Source: Eubacterium multiforme
GTDB lineage: Bacteria; Bacillota; Clostridia; Clostridiales; Clostridiaceae
Assembly: GCF_030813415.1 (NCBI RefSeq)
Contig: NZ_JAUSUF010000009.1
Span: 53,230-117,229, forward strand
Length of the DNA: 64,000 nucleotides
Reading direction: 5' to 3'
The position numbers were made by a program, and so were the translations under genes. Shown here piece after piece: positions 17,208-28,343 of this stretch (within the stretch, counting starts at the first letter, position 1; each line of letters starts with the position of its first letter). Under the pieces are notes generated by a model. It did not search any database, had not been told where the DNA came from, and saw nothing but the letters and a program-made list of their open reading frames with translations.

Positions 17208-18452
17208 ATGATTAAATTGAATTTTGATATAAAGAAGATAGTGCTAGAAAATGGCCTTAGAGTTATAACGGTAAAAAAGGATACGAAAATTGCCTCAATT
17301 AATGTAGGTGTAAATATTGGAGCTATGTATGAGGATTTAAATGAAAAGGGTATAAGTCATTTTATAGAACATATGCTTTTTAAAGGTACAACCTCAAGAA
17401 ATAATGAGGTATTAAATGAGGAACTTGAATGTTTAGGTGGAGAATATAATGCCTATACAGATTATGATTCAACTGTATATACAATAAGTTGTTTAGAGGA
17501 AGAAATAAAAAATGGGGTAGTTCTTTTAGGAGATATGATAAGAAATTCAAATTTTCCAGTAGAGGAAATTGAAAAGGAAAGATCAGTAATTTTAGCTGAA
17601 ATAAGAACTAGCAAGGATGATATTGAAGATTTAAGTTTTAAAAAGACTGATGAAGTTGCTTTTAAAGAAAGTTATTTAAAGTATGATGTAATAGGTATTG
17701 AGAAAAATGTTAATAATTTTAGTAGAGATGATTTAATGAATTTTTATGGAGAAAATTATGCTCCAAATAATACTGTAATTACAATTGTATCTTCCTTTTC
17801 TCATGAAGAAGCCTTAAATCTTATAAAGGATAATTTCGGAGACTGGAAAAGAAGAGAAAGTAGAAAGAAAAATATAATATTAGAAAAAAACCAAGAAATA
17901 GAAGCAACAAGTTATAAAAGTGAAATAGAACAAAGTACTATAGTATATTTATATACCTTTAATGATTTGAAAAAAGAAGATGAATTGCCTTTAAGAATTT
18001 TAAACCATAGACTAGGAGAAAGTGCAAACTCTTTACTTTTTAGAGAAGTTAGAGAAAATAGAGGTTTAGCTTATGATATTTTTACCCATTTAGATATAAG
18101 CAAAGATTCTAAAGTTTTATATATATACACATCAGTTGGTGAAGAAGATATAAAGGAAGCTAAAAAGGCAATAGATAAAGTTATTAATAATATTTTAAGT
18201 GGAAAAATAAAATTTAAAGACAAAGACTTAGAAATTATGAAAAAGGTTCATAAAACAGCAGTTATATCAACTCTTGAAGATTCAGCAGACCTTTGCAATT
18301 ATGTTCTTCATCAAGAACTTAGTGATGAGGATACTCTTGAATTCGTTAAGGATATGGATAGAATAAATAACATAGAAAAAAATCAAATTTATGAAGTTTC
18401 AAAAAAAGTTTTAAGAAAACCTACTATTCATATTTTAAGAAGAGAAAATTAA
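17208..18452 (+). CDS. M16-family zinc protease (processing peptidase-like)
   Basis: About 414 residues from ATG 17208, which has GGGAGAGG just upstream; the open frame extends back to a TTG at 17145 without a ribosome site. The inverted zinc motif HFIEH (His51, Glu54, His55) is followed by the distal Glu in the ENNVx-type helix region. RENRGLAYDIFTH is the second-domain substrate-binding motif of M16B enzymes. Close homologues are often found near recX or the polynucleotide phosphorylase region in clostridia. The native substrate is unknown. The recX gene follows after 11 nt. Confidence 0.88.
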   Translation: MIKLNFDIKKIVLENGLRVITVKKDTKIASINVGVNIGAMYEDLNEKGISHFIEHMLFKGTTSRNNEVLNEELECLGGEYNAYTDYDSTVYTISCLEEEIKNGVVLLGDMIRNSNFPVEEIEKERSVILAEIRTSKDDIEDLSFKKTDEVAFKESYLKYDVIGIEKNVNNFSRDDLMNFYGENYAPNNTVITIVSSFSHEEALNLIKDNFGDWKRRESRKKNIILEKNQEIEATSYKSEIEQSTIVYLYTFNDLKKEDELPLRILNHRLGESANSLLFREVRENRGLAYDIFTHLDISKDSKVLYIYTSVGEEDIKEAKKAIDKVINNILSGKIKFKDKDLEIMKKVHKTAVISTLEDSADLCNYVLHQELSDEDTLEFVKDMDRINNIEKNQIYEVSKKVLRKPTIHILRREN

Positions 18453-18463
18453 GGTGATTTAAT

Positions 18464-19102
18464 TTGAGTAAAATAACAAAAATAGAAACAGGCAAAAGAA
18501 ATAAAGAAAGAGTAAATATTTATATGGATAATGAATATGCATTTTCAATAAATATGGAACTTTTGTATAAATTTAATATTAAAGTAAATGAAGAGTTTGA
18601 CAAGGAAAGACTTCTTGAAGTTATACAGGCTGAAAATTTATCAAAATGTAAAGATAGTGCTTTAAGGATAGTAGAGAGAAGTTATAAAACAGAAAAAGAA
18701 ATAAAGGACAAACTACTTTTAAAAGAATTTGATGAGAATACTGTAGAGGAAACTTTAAAATTTTTAAGGGAATACGGATTTATAGATGATTCTAAATTTG
18801 TAAAAATGTTTGTGAAGGATCATATAAGAAATCAAGGAAGAAATAAGATTAAATATTTATTAATTCAAAAAGGAATTGATAAATCCTTAATTGAAGAGGC
18901 TTTTCTAGATTTAGAAAAGGAAGATGAAGTAGAAAGAGCATTTATATTAGGAGAAAAGAAATATTTATCAATTTCAAAAAGAGAAGATGATGATTTTAAA
19001 ATAAAAAATAAAATAACAAGATATTTATTAGGTAGAGGGTATGATTATAGTATAGCAAAAGAGGTTATTAATAGGATTTATTTAGAGTATAAGGGAGAAT
19101 AG
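18464..19102 (+). CDS. recX: Regulatory protein RecX
   Basis: A 212-residue protein starting at TTG 18464 with AAGGTGAT 5 nt upstream. It is built of three-helix repeats typical of RecX: ALRIVERSYKTEKEIKDKL, then LREYGFIDDSKFVKMFVKDH, and KIKYLLIQKGIDKSLIEEAF. RecX binds RecA filaments and inhibits or modulates them. recA itself is not in this window. It is tightly packed between the M16 protease and the transglutaminase-like membrane protein (one base between stop and next ATG). Confidence 0.9.
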   Translation: MSKITKIETGKRNKERVNIYMDNEYAFSINMELLYKFNIKVNEEFDKERLLEVIQAENLSKCKDSALRIVERSYKTEKEIKDKLLLKEFDENTVEETLKFLREYGFIDDSKFVKMFVKDHIRNQGRNKIKYLLIQKGIDKSLIEEAFLDLEKEDEVERAFILGEKKYLSISKREDDDFKIKNKITRYLLGRGYDYSIAKEVINRIYLEYKGE

Positions 19103-19103
19103 T

Positions 19104-20162
19104 ATGAATTTAAATTTATCACAAATAATTATTTTAGTAATAATTGCTTGGACTATCATAACAAGTATAAAAAATGTTATGGTAAGTAGAGATTTAGAAA
19201 ATGTTATTGCTTCTATAATTGGTAGTATATCAAGTGTAATTAGTTTTTTTATAATATTTTTGTTTTATAATTTTTTTAATAATAAAATAGAAAGTTTTTT
19301 ACTTAATATAAGTCCAGATAAAACTTTAAATATAGTAATAAAACTATTAATATTTCTTATAATATTTTTTGTTATAAAATGGATTATATATACGATTTTT
19401 AGACTTATTAATTCTATATTTAATTTTGATTTTAACAGAGGACTTTCAAATAATAAGGTTTTATTATTTATTTTTAGTACTCTTTTAGGACTTATAAGAG
19501 GAATGCTAATAGTTTTATGCATCCTAATTGCAATAGTTACGTATAATGGATTTGCAAGTCCTAAATATAAAGTAAATATGTTTTCAAATCTAAAAGCATA
19601 TCATAAAATTTCAAATTTAATAGATGAAAAGAAAATAAGTAAAATAAAAAGTGGACTTGTACAAGACATATCGAATTCAACAGTTGTTTATTATAATGGT
19701 GTTACCTTAAAAGAAGGAATAGAATCTAATAGTGCTATTAACAATAAAGCAAGGGAAATTACAGCAAATTTAAAAACTGACAGAGAAAAAGCAAAAGCTA
19801 TATATACTTGGATAGGAACTCATATAAAATATGATGATTTTAAGGCTGAAAAAGTTATGAATAAAAATAATGTAACAAATAGTGGAGCAATACAAACCTT
19901 TGAAACAAGAAAGGGAATTTGCTTTGATTATGCCTGCCTATATGTAGCCATGTGTAGAGCTGTTAACCTTAAAGTTAGAATGGTAATTGGTGAGGCTTAT
20001 AATGGGGAAGAATATATAAGTCATGCATGGAATGAAGTTTATTTAAAAAATGAAAGAAAATGGATTAAAGTAGACCCAACATTTTATATGGCAGGAAATT
20101 ATTTTGATAATCCTAATTTTAATTCTGACCACAAAGAAAAGAGTATTGCCGGTGAATGGTAA
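19104..20162 (+). CDS. Membrane protein with CvpA-like N-terminus and transglutaminase-like domain
   Basis: A 352-residue protein. Residues 1-150 hold about four membrane segments resembling the CvpA/colicin V production fold. After a linker, a transglutaminase-like core appears: RKGICFDYACLYVAMCRAV contains the catalytic Cys, SHAWNEVYL the His, and KWIKVDPTFYM the Asp. The catalytic triad is complete, so it may be a cysteine protease or cross-linker facing the cell surface. It is co-transcribed with recX, with no known functional link. Confidence 0.8.
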   Translation: MNLNLSQIIILVIIAWTIITSIKNVMVSRDLENVIASIIGSISSVISFFIIFLFYNFFNNKIESFLLNISPDKTLNIVIKLLIFLIIFFVIKWIIYTIFRLINSIFNFDFNRGLSNNKVLLFIFSTLLGLIRGMLIVLCILIAIVTYNGFASPKYKVNMFSNLKAYHKISNLIDEKKISKIKSGLVQDISNSTVVYYNGVTLKEGIESNSAINNKAREITANLKTDREKAKAIYTWIGTHIKYDDFKAEKVMNKNNVTNSGAIQTFETRKGICFDYACLYVAMCRAVNLKVRMVIGEAYNGEEYISHAWNEVYLKNERKWIKVDPTFYMAGNYFDNPNFNSDHKEKSIAGEW

Positions 20163-20166
20163 ATAT

Positions 20167-20203
20167 AAAAAGATTAGCATAAATATAAATGCTAATCTTT
20201 TTT
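20167..20203. terminator. Bidirectional terminator
   Basis: AAAAAGATTAGCAT pairs perfectly with ATGCTAATCTTTTT. It serves the transglutaminase-like gene and, on the minus strand, the TPR gene whose stop codon lies inside it. Confidence 0.85.
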
Positions 20204-20545
20204 GTGTTTAGAAAGTATTAAATTAATGGCTTTTTCACAATCTTTATCTTTATTATCTAAAGCCCAGGACATATTAAAATATATTAAGGCTTTATTATTA
20301 TTTTGTTTCATTGCGTAGCAATAACCAAGATTGAAAAAATATTTACTATCTCTTTGAAGGGTAATTGCTTTTTTTAACATATTAATTGCCCCTTCATAAT
20401 TTTTAAGTTTAATAAAACAAACTCCAGAATTATAATAAGAGCAGGCTTCATTTTCTTTAAATTCTACAGCCTTTTGATAAAATTTAATTGCTTCTTCATA
20501 TTCTTTCGTATTGTAAAGTCTATTTGCTTCGCTAAAGTAATTCAC
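20192..20545 (-). CDS. Small tetratricopeptide-repeat protein
   Basis: About 117 residues starting at GTG 20545, five bases after AAGGAGG. It has roughly three TPR units: ANRLYNTKEYEEAIKFYQKA, then YYNSGVCFIKLKNYEGAINM, and YFFNLGYCYAMKQNNNKALI. These form a helical protein-binding scaffold. Partner and role are unknown. The longer open frame to 20608 runs through the ribosome site and is not the start. Confidence 0.75.
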   Translation of the reverse strand: MNYFSEANRLYNTKEYEEAIKFYQKAVEFKENEACSYYNSGVCFIKLKNYEGAINMLKKAITLQRDSKYFFNLGYCYAMKQNNNKALIYFNMSWALDNKDKDCEKAINLILSKHKKD

Positions 20546-20761
20546 AGTAACCTCCTTAAGAATAATAAACTTTTTATATAAAAATAATAAAAATTTAAAT
20601 CGTATCATATATTATTAAAGGAAAAAAATTCTTTGTGTTTATAGTATGTACATAGTTTTTATATTATATACGAAGTCTACCAAATTTATACTAAAAATTT
20701 AAAAAAACTTTAAATTAATCTTAAATTTTAGATAAATGTAATTATAATTTCGCATAAAATG

Positions 20762-20789
20762 TTGATTTGAGATTAAGTTAATATATAAT
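20762..20789 (+). promoter_or_regulatory. Promoter of the dehydratase activase gene
   Basis: TTGATT (20762-20767), 16-bp spacer, TATAAT (20784-20789). The start would fall near 20796, about 40 nt before the ATG. Confidence 0.6.
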
Positions 20790-20835
20790 ACATATATAGG
20801 TGTTTTATTTAAAATTGATAAGTAGGTGTAAATTA

Positions 20836-23800
20836 ATGAACAATTATAAATTGGGGTTAGATGTAGGGTCTACTACCGTAAAACTAGTATTATTAACAGA
20901 TGATAATACTATGATTTTTTCTGAATATAGAAGACATTATTCAGATATAAAAAATACTATAATTGGGTTAATGAAAGAATGTTATGAGAAAATAGGGGAT
21001 AGGAAAATTACAGTAACCATTACAGGATCTGGAGGGCTTTCAGTTTCTAATTGGCTTAATGTTAAGTTTGTGCAAGAAGTTATTGCTTGTACTGAAACTA
21101 TAGAGAGGGTTATACCTCAAACTGATGTTGCAATTGAACTTGGTGGAGAGGATGCAAAGATAACTTATTTAAAGGGTGGAATTGAACAAAGAATGAATGG
21201 TACATGTGCTGGAGGTACAGGTGCATTTATAGATCAGATGGCATCACTTTTAAATACAGATGCTTCAGGACTTAATGAACTTGCAAAAAAGCATAAGGTT
21301 ATATATCCAATTGCTTCAAGATGTGGTGTTTTTGCAAAAACTGATATCCAACCACTTATTAATGAAGGAGCTAAAAAAGAAGATATAGCAGCGTCTGTTC
21401 TTCAGGCAGTTGTTAATCAAACAATAGGTGGTCTTGCATGTGGTAAGCCTATAAAAGGAAATGTTGCTTTTTTAGGAGGACCACTTTACTTTTTATCAGA
21501 ACTTAGAAATAGATTTATTGAGACTTTAGAGCTTAAAGAGAATGAAATAATATTTCCAAAGAATTCACAATTGTTTGTTGCTATGGGTGCAGCACTTTTA
21601 TCAGAGGAAGAAAAAGCAATTTCCTTTAAAAACTTAATTGATAAAGTTAATACAATTGGAGAAGCAAAGGATGATAATATAGAAAGATTACCTGCCTTAT
21701 TTAAGGGAGAATCAGATTATAAAGAATTTAAAGAAAGACATGACAGAGCAAAAGCTAAGAGAGGTTCTTTAGAGGATGTTAAAGGCAAGGTATTTTTAGG
21801 AATTGATGCAGGTTCTACAACAACTAAAGTTGTTTTAATTAATGAAAATAAAGAAATAGTATACTCATTTTATGGAAGTAATGAAGGAAATCCATTAAAG
21901 GCTATAGTAGGAATTATAAATGATTTATATAATAAACTTCCAGAGGGTGTGGAAATTGCAAATAGTACAGTTACAGGATATGGAGAAGCTTTAATAAAGG
22001 CAGCTCTTCATATGGATATTGGAGAAATTGAAACAATTGCTCACTATAAAGCTGCTGAATACTTCTTGCCAGGAGTAGATTTTATACTTGATATCGGTGG
22101 TCAAGATATGAAGTGTTTAAGAATAAAAGGTGGAGTAATAGACAGTATACTTTTAAATGAAGCTTGTTCTTCAGGTTGTGGTTCATTTATAGAAACCTTT
22201 GGTAAATCCCTTGGATTAGAAGTTCAAGATTTTGCAAAGGAAGCTTTATTTTCTAAGTCACCAGTTGATTTAGGATCAAGATGTACTGTATTTATGAATT
22301 CAAGAGTTAAGCAGTCACAAAAGGAAGGGGCAACTGTTGGAGATATATCAGCAGGACTTTCTTATTCAGTAATTAAGAATGCTTTATATAAGGTTATAAA
22401 AATTAGAGACGAAAAGGAAATGGGAGAAAAAATAATAGTTCAAGGTGGAACTTTCTATAATGATGCTGTTCTTAGAAGTTTTGAAAAAATATCAGGAAGA
22501 GAAGTTATAAGACCAGATATTGCAGGACTTATGGGAGCATTTGGAGCAGCACTAATTTCAAAAGAAAGATACACTGAAGGAGAAAAATCTTCTATATTAC
22601 CTAAGGAAGAAGTTAAAGATTTTAAAATGACTTCAGAATTTAGAAGATGTGGAATGTGCGGTAATAACTGCTTATTAACTGAAAATACTTTTTCAACTAA
22701 TGAAAAATTTATATCAGGTAATAGATGTGAAAGACCACTTGGACTTAATATAAGCAAGGAAAAAGTTCCAAATCTTTATAAGTATAAATTTAAAAGAACT
22801 TTTGGATATAAGCCTTTAAAGAAAGAAGAGGCAAAGAGAGGTACAATTGGAATACCAAGAGTACTTAACATGTATGAAAATTATCCTTTATGGTTTACTT
22901 TACTTACAGAACTAGGATTTAGAGTTGTTTCATCACCAGTTTCATCAAAGAAACTTTATGAAAAAGGAATAGATACAATTCCTTCAGATTCAGCTTGTTA
23001 TCCAGCAAAGCTTGTACATGGTCATATAATGGCATTAATAGAAAATGGAGTAGATACAATATTTTATCCTTGTATTCCATATGAAAAGAAGGAATTTAGT
23101 GATTCTACTAATCATTATAATTGTCCAATGGTTACTTCATATCCTGAAGTAATAAAAAATAATATGGATATACTTGAAGAGAAAAATATAAAATTTATAG
23201 CACCATTTTTCTCTTTAGATGATAAAAAAGTTTTAGCTAAGAGAATAGTAGAAGAATTTAAAGATTTTAATATAGATATAAAGGAAGCAAAAGAAGCTGT
23301 AAACAAAGCTTTTGTTGAAAGGGAAAACTATAAAAAAGATATACAAGATAAAGGAAAAGAAGTAATTGAATATCTTAAAAAGAACAATAAAAAGGGTATA
23401 GTACTAACAGGAAGACCATATCATATAGACCCAGAAATAAATCATGGTATTCCAGATGTTATAAATTCCTTTGGAATGGCTGTTTTAACAGAAGATAGTG
23501 TATCAGAACTTGGAGAATTACATGCACCTTTAAGAGTTGTTGACCAATGGACATATCATGGAAGATTATATAGAGCAGCAGCTTATGTTAGAGATTCAGA
23601 TGTACTTGAAATGATTCAACTTAATTCTTTTGGATGTGGATTAGACGCTGTAACAACAGATCAAGTAAATGAAATTCTAGAGGAAAAAGGAAAAATATAT
23701 ACTGTACTTAAAATAGATGAAGGAAATAATTTAGGAGCTGCTAAAATAAGAATAAGATCATTAAAGGCGGCTATAGAAGAGAGAGAAAGAAATAGTTATG

Positions 23801-25146
23801 TTCCTATAACTCAAAATATAGAATATAAAAATCCTATATTTACAAAGGAAATGAAAAAAAATCATACAATATTATGTCCACAAATGTCACCAATACATTT
23901 TAATATTTTAGAAGAGGCTATAAAGGCATCAGGATATAACCTTGAAATATTACCAGCTAGTGATAAAGGTGCAGTAGAAGAGGGATTAAAGTATGTAAAT
24001 AATGATGCATGCTATCCATCAATAATTGTAATTGGACAAATAATAAAGGCTTTAAAATCAGGAAAATACGATTTAAATAATACATCAGTTATAATATCTC
24101 AAACTGGTGGAGGGTGTAGAGCTACAAATTATATTGGATTTTTAAAGCTTGCTATGAAAAATGCTGGATTTAGTAATGTTCCAATTCTTTCATTAAATGC
24201 AGTTGGACTTGAAAAGCAGCCAGGATTTAAAGTTACAATAAAACTTGTAAAGAGAGCTTTAATGGCACTTATTTATGGGGATATATTTATGAGAGTCTTA
24301 TATAGAACAAGACCTTATGAAAAGGTAAAAGGATCTGCAAATGAGCTTTATAATAAGTGGAATAAAATTGCAAAAGAAAATGTTAAAAATGGAAGCAAGA
24401 GAGAATTTAATAAAAATGTTAAAGATATAATAAAAGACTTTGATGAATTAGAATTATTAAATATTAAAAAGCCAAGAGTTGGTGTAGTTGGAGAAATATT
24501 AGTTAAATATCATCCAACAGCTAATAATGATATAGTAAGTCTTTTAGAAAGTGAAGGAGCAGAGGCTGTTGTTCCAGATCTTTTAGATTTCTTCTTCTAT
24601 TCAGCTTACGATAGTGAATTTAAATATAAATATTTAGCATTTAGCAGAACATCAAGAGATTTAAGTCTTATTGCTATGAAATATATGGAAAGCTATAGAA
24701 AAGAAATGAAAAAAGCTTTAGATGAAAGTGAAAGATTTGAATCACCAAAAAATATTAAAGAACTTGGACGTTTAGCTTCAAATATACTTTCATTAGGAAA
24801 TCAAACTGGAGAAGGATGGTTTTTAACAGCTGAAATGATAGAGCTTATAAAAACTGGAGCAGACAATATTGTTTGTATGCAACCATTTGCTTGCCTTCCA
24901 AACCATGTAACTGGTAAAGGAATGATGAAAGCTTTAAAGAAAAATTATCCAAAGGCAAATATAGTTGCTGTTGATTACGACCCAGGAGCTTCAGTTGTAA
25001 ATCAAGTAAATAGAATTAAACTTATGCTTTCAGTTGCATTTAAAAAATTAAAAGAAGAAGAAAGTAAAGTTAAAGAAATTAATGTACATGAAGAAGAAGT
25101 AGTAAAGCAAGCTTTTAAAGAAGCAAGTGTTACTTTGCATCAATAA
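20836..25146 (+). CDS. Giant 2-hydroxyacyl-CoA dehydratase activase-type protein (two ASKHA domains plus HgdB-like parts)
   Basis: About 1436 residues from ATG 20836 (GTAGGTG upstream). Two BadF/HgdC-type ATPase domains occur in tandem: [12 protein letters not shown] near residue 6 and [16 protein letters not shown] near 320. Each has the paired [4Fe-4S]-ligand cysteines ([11 protein letters not shown] with [17 protein letters not shown] with GSRCTVF). [11 protein letters not shown] cluster follows near 605, then a DUF2229-like region (about 660-870) and an HgdB-like region with [17 protein letters not shown] and [11 protein letters not shown]. Activases transfer an electron at ATP cost to dehydratases. 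No dehydratase alpha/beta pair is nearby, so its target is unknown. Proteins of this layout are widespread in clostridia. Confidence 0.85.
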   Translation: MNNYKLGLDVGSTTVKLVLLTDDNTMIFSEYRRHYSDIKNTIIGLMKECYEKIGDRKITVTITGSGGLSVSNWLNVKFVQEVIACTETIERVIPQTDVAIELGGEDAKITYLKGGIEQRMNGTCAGGTGAFIDQMASLLNTDASGLNELAKKHKVIYPIASRCGVFAKTDIQPLINEGAKKEDIAASVLQAVVNQTIGGLACGKPIKGNVAFLGGPLYFLSELRNRFIETLELKENEIIFPKNSQLFVAMGAALLSEEEKAISFKNLIDKVNTIGEAKDDNIERLPALFKGESDYKEFKERHDRAKAKRGSLEDVKGKVFLGIDAGSTTTKVVLINENKEIVYSFYGSNEGNPLKAIVGIINDLYNKLPEGVEIANSTVTGYGEALIKAALHMDIGEIETIAHYKAAEYFLPGVDFILDIGGQDMKCLRIKGGVIDSILLNEACSSGCGSFIETFGKSLGLEVQDFAKEALFSKSPVDLGSRCTVFMNSRVKQSQKEGATVGDISAGLSYSVIKNALYKVIKIRDEKEMGEKIIVQGGTFYNDAVLRSFEKISGREVIRPDIAGLMGAFGAALISKERYTEGEKSSILPKEEVKDFKMTSEFRRCGMCGNNCLLTENTFSTNEKFISGNRCERPLGLNISKEKVPNLYKYKFKRTFGYKPLKKEEAKRGTIGIPRVLNMYENYPLWFTLLTELGFRVVSSPVSSKKLYEKGIDTIPSDSACYPAKLVHGHIMALIENGVDTIFYPCIPYEKKEFSDSTNHYNCPMVTSYPEVIKNNMDILEEKNIKFIAPFFSLDDKKVLAKRIVEEFKDFNIDIKEAKEAVNKAFVERENYKKDIQDKGKEVIEYLKKNNKKGIVLTGRPYHIDPEINHGIPDVINSFGMAVLTEDSVSELGELHAPLRVVDQWTYHGRLYRAAAYVRDSDVLEMIQLNSFGCGLDAVTTDQVNEILEEKGKIYTVLKIDEGNNLGAAKIRIRSLKAAIEERERNSYVPITQNIEYKNPIFTKEMKKNHTILCPQMSPIHFNILEEAIKASGYNLEILPASDKGAVEEGLKYVNNDACYPSIIVIGQIIKALKSGKYDLNNTSVIISQTGGGCRATNYIGFLKLAMKNAGFSNVPILSLNAVGLEKQPGFKVTIKLVKRALMALIYGDIFMRVLYRTRPYEKVKGSANELYNKWNKIAKENVKNGSKREFNKNVKDIIKDFDELELLNIKKPRVGVVGEILVKYHPTANNDIVSLLESEGAEAVVPDLLDFFFYSAYDSEFKYKYLAFSRTSRDLSLIAMKYMESYRKEMKKALDESERFESPKNIKELGRLASNILSLGNQTGEGWFLTAEMIELIKTGADNIVCMQPFACLPNHVTGKGMMKALKKNYPKANIVAVDYDPGASVVNQVNRIKLMLSVAFKKLKEEESKVKEINVHEEEVVKQAFKEASVTLHQ

Positions 25147-25150
25147 TTAA

Positions 25151-25179
25151 TTGACAAAAGTCAATTAATGATATAACAT
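25151..25179 (+). promoter_or_regulatory. Promoter of the valS T-box transcript
   Basis: TTGACA (25151-25156) with TAACAT (25174-25179) at a 17-bp spacing, or TATAAC (25172-25177) at 15 bp. It lies directly before the T-box leader. Confidence 0.55.
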
Positions 25180-25214
25180 AATATGTACATAAAATTGTAT
25201 ATATTAAATGCAAA

Positions 25215-25455
25215 GATAAAGAGGAGTAGATTTAGGAAGTATCAAAGAGAGAAGGGATTAGGTGAGAGCCCTTTATACTGAATATTTTGAAGGTAGCTTT
25301 TGAGTTTCTTTAGTGAAATAATAGTAACTAAAGACGGCCATTTTTCTAGGTCGTTATTTGAATTAAGAGCTTATAAAGGTTTATTAATAAACCTTGTAGG
25401 AATAAAGGTGGTACCACGAACTTTCGTCCTTTTGTAGGATGAAGGTTCTTTTTTT
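25215..25455 (+). promoter_or_regulatory. T-box riboswitch of valS
   Basis: The T-box sequence AAAGGTGGTACCACG is at 25404-25418, followed by a terminator stem (GAAC...GGTTC, 25418-25447) and a T run. Upstream, AGTAT/ATACT close Stem I and GGTGAGAGCCC is its distal loop. The likely specifier is GTA (25293-25295) in TTGAAGGTAGC, a valine codon, at the same place as TTC in the pheS leader. Uncharged tRNA-Val should stabilise the antiterminator and switch valS on. Confidence 0.93.
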
Positions 25456-25486
25456 ATTCAATATATTAATTTTAGGAGGAGTTTAA

Positions 25487-28132
25487 ATGTCAGATATAAG
25501 AAATATTGAAACAACATATAATCCAAAAGAATTTGAAGATAGAATTTATAAAAATTGGGAAGAAAAAAAATATTTTACACCAGTAATCGATAAAAATAAA
25601 AAATCATATTCAATAGTTATGCCACCACCAAACATAACAGGAAAATTACATTTAGGTCATGCACTTGATAATACCCTTCAAGATATGCTTATAAGATTTA
25701 AAAGAATGCAAGGATTTGAAACTCTTTGGCTTCCAGGTCAAGACCATGCATCAATTGCAACAGAAGTTAAAGTTGAAAATGAACTTCTTAAAAAGGGACT
25801 TAAGAAGAAGGAAATGGGAAGAGAAGCTTTCCTAGAAAAAGTTTGGGAATGGACAGATGAATATAGAGGCAGAATAAGAACTCAACTTAAAAAGATGGGA
25901 TGTTCTGCTGATTTTACAAGAGAAGCATTTACAATGGATGAACATTTAGATAAGGCAGTTAAACATGTATTTGTTAAGTTATACAATGAAGGTCTTATAT
26001 ACCAAGGAAATAGAATAACTAATTGGTGTCCTAAATGTCAAACAGCACTATCAGATGCAGAAATAGAATATGCAGAACAAAATGGACACTTTTGGCATAT
26101 AAATTATCCACTTAAAAATGGAGAAGGTTTCTTAGAAATTGCAACAACAAGACCAGAAACATTACTTGGAGATACAGCTGTTGCAGTTAATCCAAATGAT
26201 GATAGATTTAAACATCTTATAGGAGAAACTTTAATTCTTCCATTAGTAAATAGAGAAATTCCAATAGTTGGAGATGACTATGTTGATATTGAATTTGGAA
26301 CAGGAGCAGTTAAAATAACTCCAGCTCACGATCCAAATGATTTTGAAGTAGGAAAGAGACATAACTTAAAAGAAATAAGAGTTATGGATGATAGGGGCTT
26401 CATAAATGAAAATGGTGGAAAATATGAAGGCTTAGAAAGATATGAAGCAAGAAAAGCTATAGTTAAGGATCTTGAGGATCTTGGACTTTTAGTTAAAATA
26501 AAGGATCACACTCATAATGTAGGAACACATGATAGATGTGGAACTGTAATAGAACCAATAATATCAAAACAATGGTATGTAAAGATGGAATCTTTAGCAG
26601 ACCCAGCTATAGAAGTTGTAAGAAATAACAAAACTAAGTTTATACCAGAAAGATTTGAAAAAACTTATTTCAACTGGATGGAAAACATTCAAGACTGGTG
26701 TATATCAAGACAATTATGGTGGGGACACAGAATACCAGTATGGTACTGTAAAGATTGTAACCACATAAATGTATCAACAGAAGAAATAACTACTTGTGAA
26801 AAATGTGGAAGCCATAATTTAGAACAAGAAACAGATGTTTTAGATACATGGTTCTCATCAGCATTATGGCCTTTCTCAACTCTTGGATGGCCAGATAAAA
26901 CAGAAGATTTAGAATATTTCTATCCAACAAATACTTTAGTTACTGGATATGATATTATATTCTTCTGGGTTGCTAGAATGATATTTAGTGGAATACACAA
27001 TATGGGAGAAACACCATTTGAAAATGTATTAATACATGGAATAATAAGAGACTCAGAAGGAAGAAAAATGAGTAAATCTTTAGGAAACGGAGTAGATCCA
27101 TTAGAAGTTATTGATACTTATGGAGCAGATGCTTTAAGATTTATGCTTGTAACTGGTAATGCACCAGGTAATGATATTAGATATTATCCAGAAAGAGTAG
27201 AATCAGCTAGAAACTTTGCAAATAAGATTTGGAATGCTTCAAGATTTGTTATGATGAACTTAGATAGAGAGTTAATGAACAAATATAAAGATTTAAAAGA
27301 TTATACTTTAGCAGATAGATGGATTCTTTCAAAATTAAATACTTTAGTTACAGAAGTTACAGAAAATATGGATAAATTTGAACTTGGAATAGCACTTCAA
27401 AAAGTTTATGATTTCATGTGGACTGAATTTTGTGATTGGTACATAGAACTTGTAAAACCAGTTCTATATGGAGAAGATGAGAAAGCTAAGGGAATAACAT
27501 ACAATGTATTATTTACAGTGCTAGAAACAGGTCTTAAGCTTCTTCATCCAGTAATGCCATTTATAACAGAAGAAATCTTTACTCATTTAAATGATAAGGA
27601 AGAAACAATAACATTATCAGCTTGGCCAGAATATAAAGAAGAATTACTTGATGTAAAGGCAGAAGAGGATATGGCATTTGTTATTGAAGCTATTAAAAAC
27701 TTAAGAAATTTAAGAGCTGAAATGAATGTTAAGCCATCTAGAAAAGCTAATGTTATATGCTATATTTCAGATGAAGCAAAGGATGCCTTTAGTAAGGGTG
27801 CAGCTTATATAGAAAAATTAGCATCAGCATCTAATGTTTCATTTATAGAAGATAAAAATGAAGTTCCAGAAAATGCTGTATCAATAGTTGTAAATGGTGG
27901 AGAATTATTTATGCCACTTCTTGATTTAGTAGATAGAGAAAAGGAACTTGAAAGATTAAATAAAGAACTTAAGAAATTAGAAGGAGAAATTGAAAGAATA
28001 GATAAAAAACTTTCAAATGCAGGCTTTGTAGCTAAGGCTCCTGAAAAAGTAGTATTAGGTGAAAAGGAAAAGAGAGCTAAATATGTTGAAATGTTAGAAG
28101 CTGTTAAAGGCAGAATCGATACATTAAAATAA
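25487..28132 (+). CDS. valS: Valyl-tRNA synthetase
   Basis: A full-length 881-residue class I synthetase. [16 protein letters not shown] carries the HIGH-type motif and [11 protein letters not shown] the KMSKS loop. The editing domain ([17 protein letters not shown]) and zinc-like cysteine knots ([15 protein letters not shown] with CEKCGSH) are present, and the C-terminal coiled coil starting near [16 protein letters not shown] is typical of ValRS. It charges tRNA-Val and edits threonine. The gene is alone between its T-box leader and a terminator. AGGAGG precedes the ATG. Confidence 0.98.
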   Translation: MSDIRNIETTYNPKEFEDRIYKNWEEKKYFTPVIDKNKKSYSIVMPPPNITGKLHLGHALDNTLQDMLIRFKRMQGFETLWLPGQDHASIATEVKVENELLKKGLKKKEMGREAFLEKVWEWTDEYRGRIRTQLKKMGCSADFTREAFTMDEHLDKAVKHVFVKLYNEGLIYQGNRITNWCPKCQTALSDAEIEYAEQNGHFWHINYPLKNGEGFLEIATTRPETLLGDTAVAVNPNDDRFKHLIGETLILPLVNREIPIVGDDYVDIEFGTGAVKITPAHDPNDFEVGKRHNLKEIRVMDDRGFINENGGKYEGLERYEARKAIVKDLEDLGLLVKIKDHTHNVGTHDRCGTVIEPIISKQWYVKMESLADPAIEVVRNNKTKFIPERFEKTYFNWMENIQDWCISRQLWWGHRIPVWYCKDCNHINVSTEEITTCEKCGSHNLEQETDVLDTWFSSALWPFSTLGWPDKTEDLEYFYPTNTLVTGYDIIFFWVARMIFSGIHNMGETPFENVLIHGIIRDSEGRKMSKSLGNGVDPLEVIDTYGADALRFMLVTGNAPGNDIRYYPERVESARNFANKIWNASRFVMMNLDRELMNKYKDLKDYTLADRWILSKLNTLVTEVTENMDKFELGIALQKVYDFMWTEFCDWYIELVKPVLYGEDEKAKGITYNVLFTVLETGLKLLHPVMPFITEEIFTHLNDKEETITLSAWPEYKEELLDVKAEEDMAFVIEAIKNLRNLRAEMNVKPSRKANVICYISDEAKDAFSKGAAYIEKLASASNVSFIEDKNEVPENAVSIVVNGGELFMPLLDLVDREKELERLNKELKKLEGEIERIDKKLSNAGFVAKAPEKVVLGEKEKRAKYVEMLEAVKGRIDTLK

Positions 28133-28140
28133 TTTTAAAT

Positions 28141-28179
28141 AAAGGATTGGTATACTTAAATACCAATCCTTTATTTTTT
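28141..28179 (+). terminator. Intrinsic terminator after valS
   Basis: AAAGGATTGGTAT and ATACCAATCCTTT form a perfect stem followed by ATTTTTT. Confidence 0.85.
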
Positions 28180-28272
28180 ATATTAATTTAAAATTTTTTC
28201 GAAACTCTTTATATATTTTATAGTTTTATAATTAATTTTATTTATGAAAGGTAGTAACTTTAAAGTGCCTAA

Positions 28273-28301
28273 TTGTTCAATTAAAATTAGGTTGATAAAA
28301 T
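28273..28301 (+). promoter_or_regulatory. Promoter of the thioredoxin / RclA-like unit, with an overlapping inverted repeat
   Basis: TTGTTC (28273-28278), 17-bp spacer, TAAAAT (28296-28301). CCTAAT (28268-28273) and ATTAGG (28286-28291) form an inverted repeat across the -35 region, a possible operator, for example for the HxlR regulator encoded 2 kb downstream. Confidence 0.5.
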
Positions 28302-28320
28302 AAATTCAAAGGAGTTAAAA

Positions 28321-28341
28321 ATGAAATTTAGGAGGAATTAA
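28321..28341 (+). CDS. Possible six-residue leader peptide upstream of trxA
   Basis: ATG 28321 opens MKFRRN and stops at 28339-28341. It has AAGGAG about 7 nt upstream. Its two AGG arginine codons are the AGGAGG ribosome site of trxA. A start this well placed may be chance, so the entry is tentative. Confidence 0.25.
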   Translation: MKFRRN

Positions 28342-28343
28342 TT

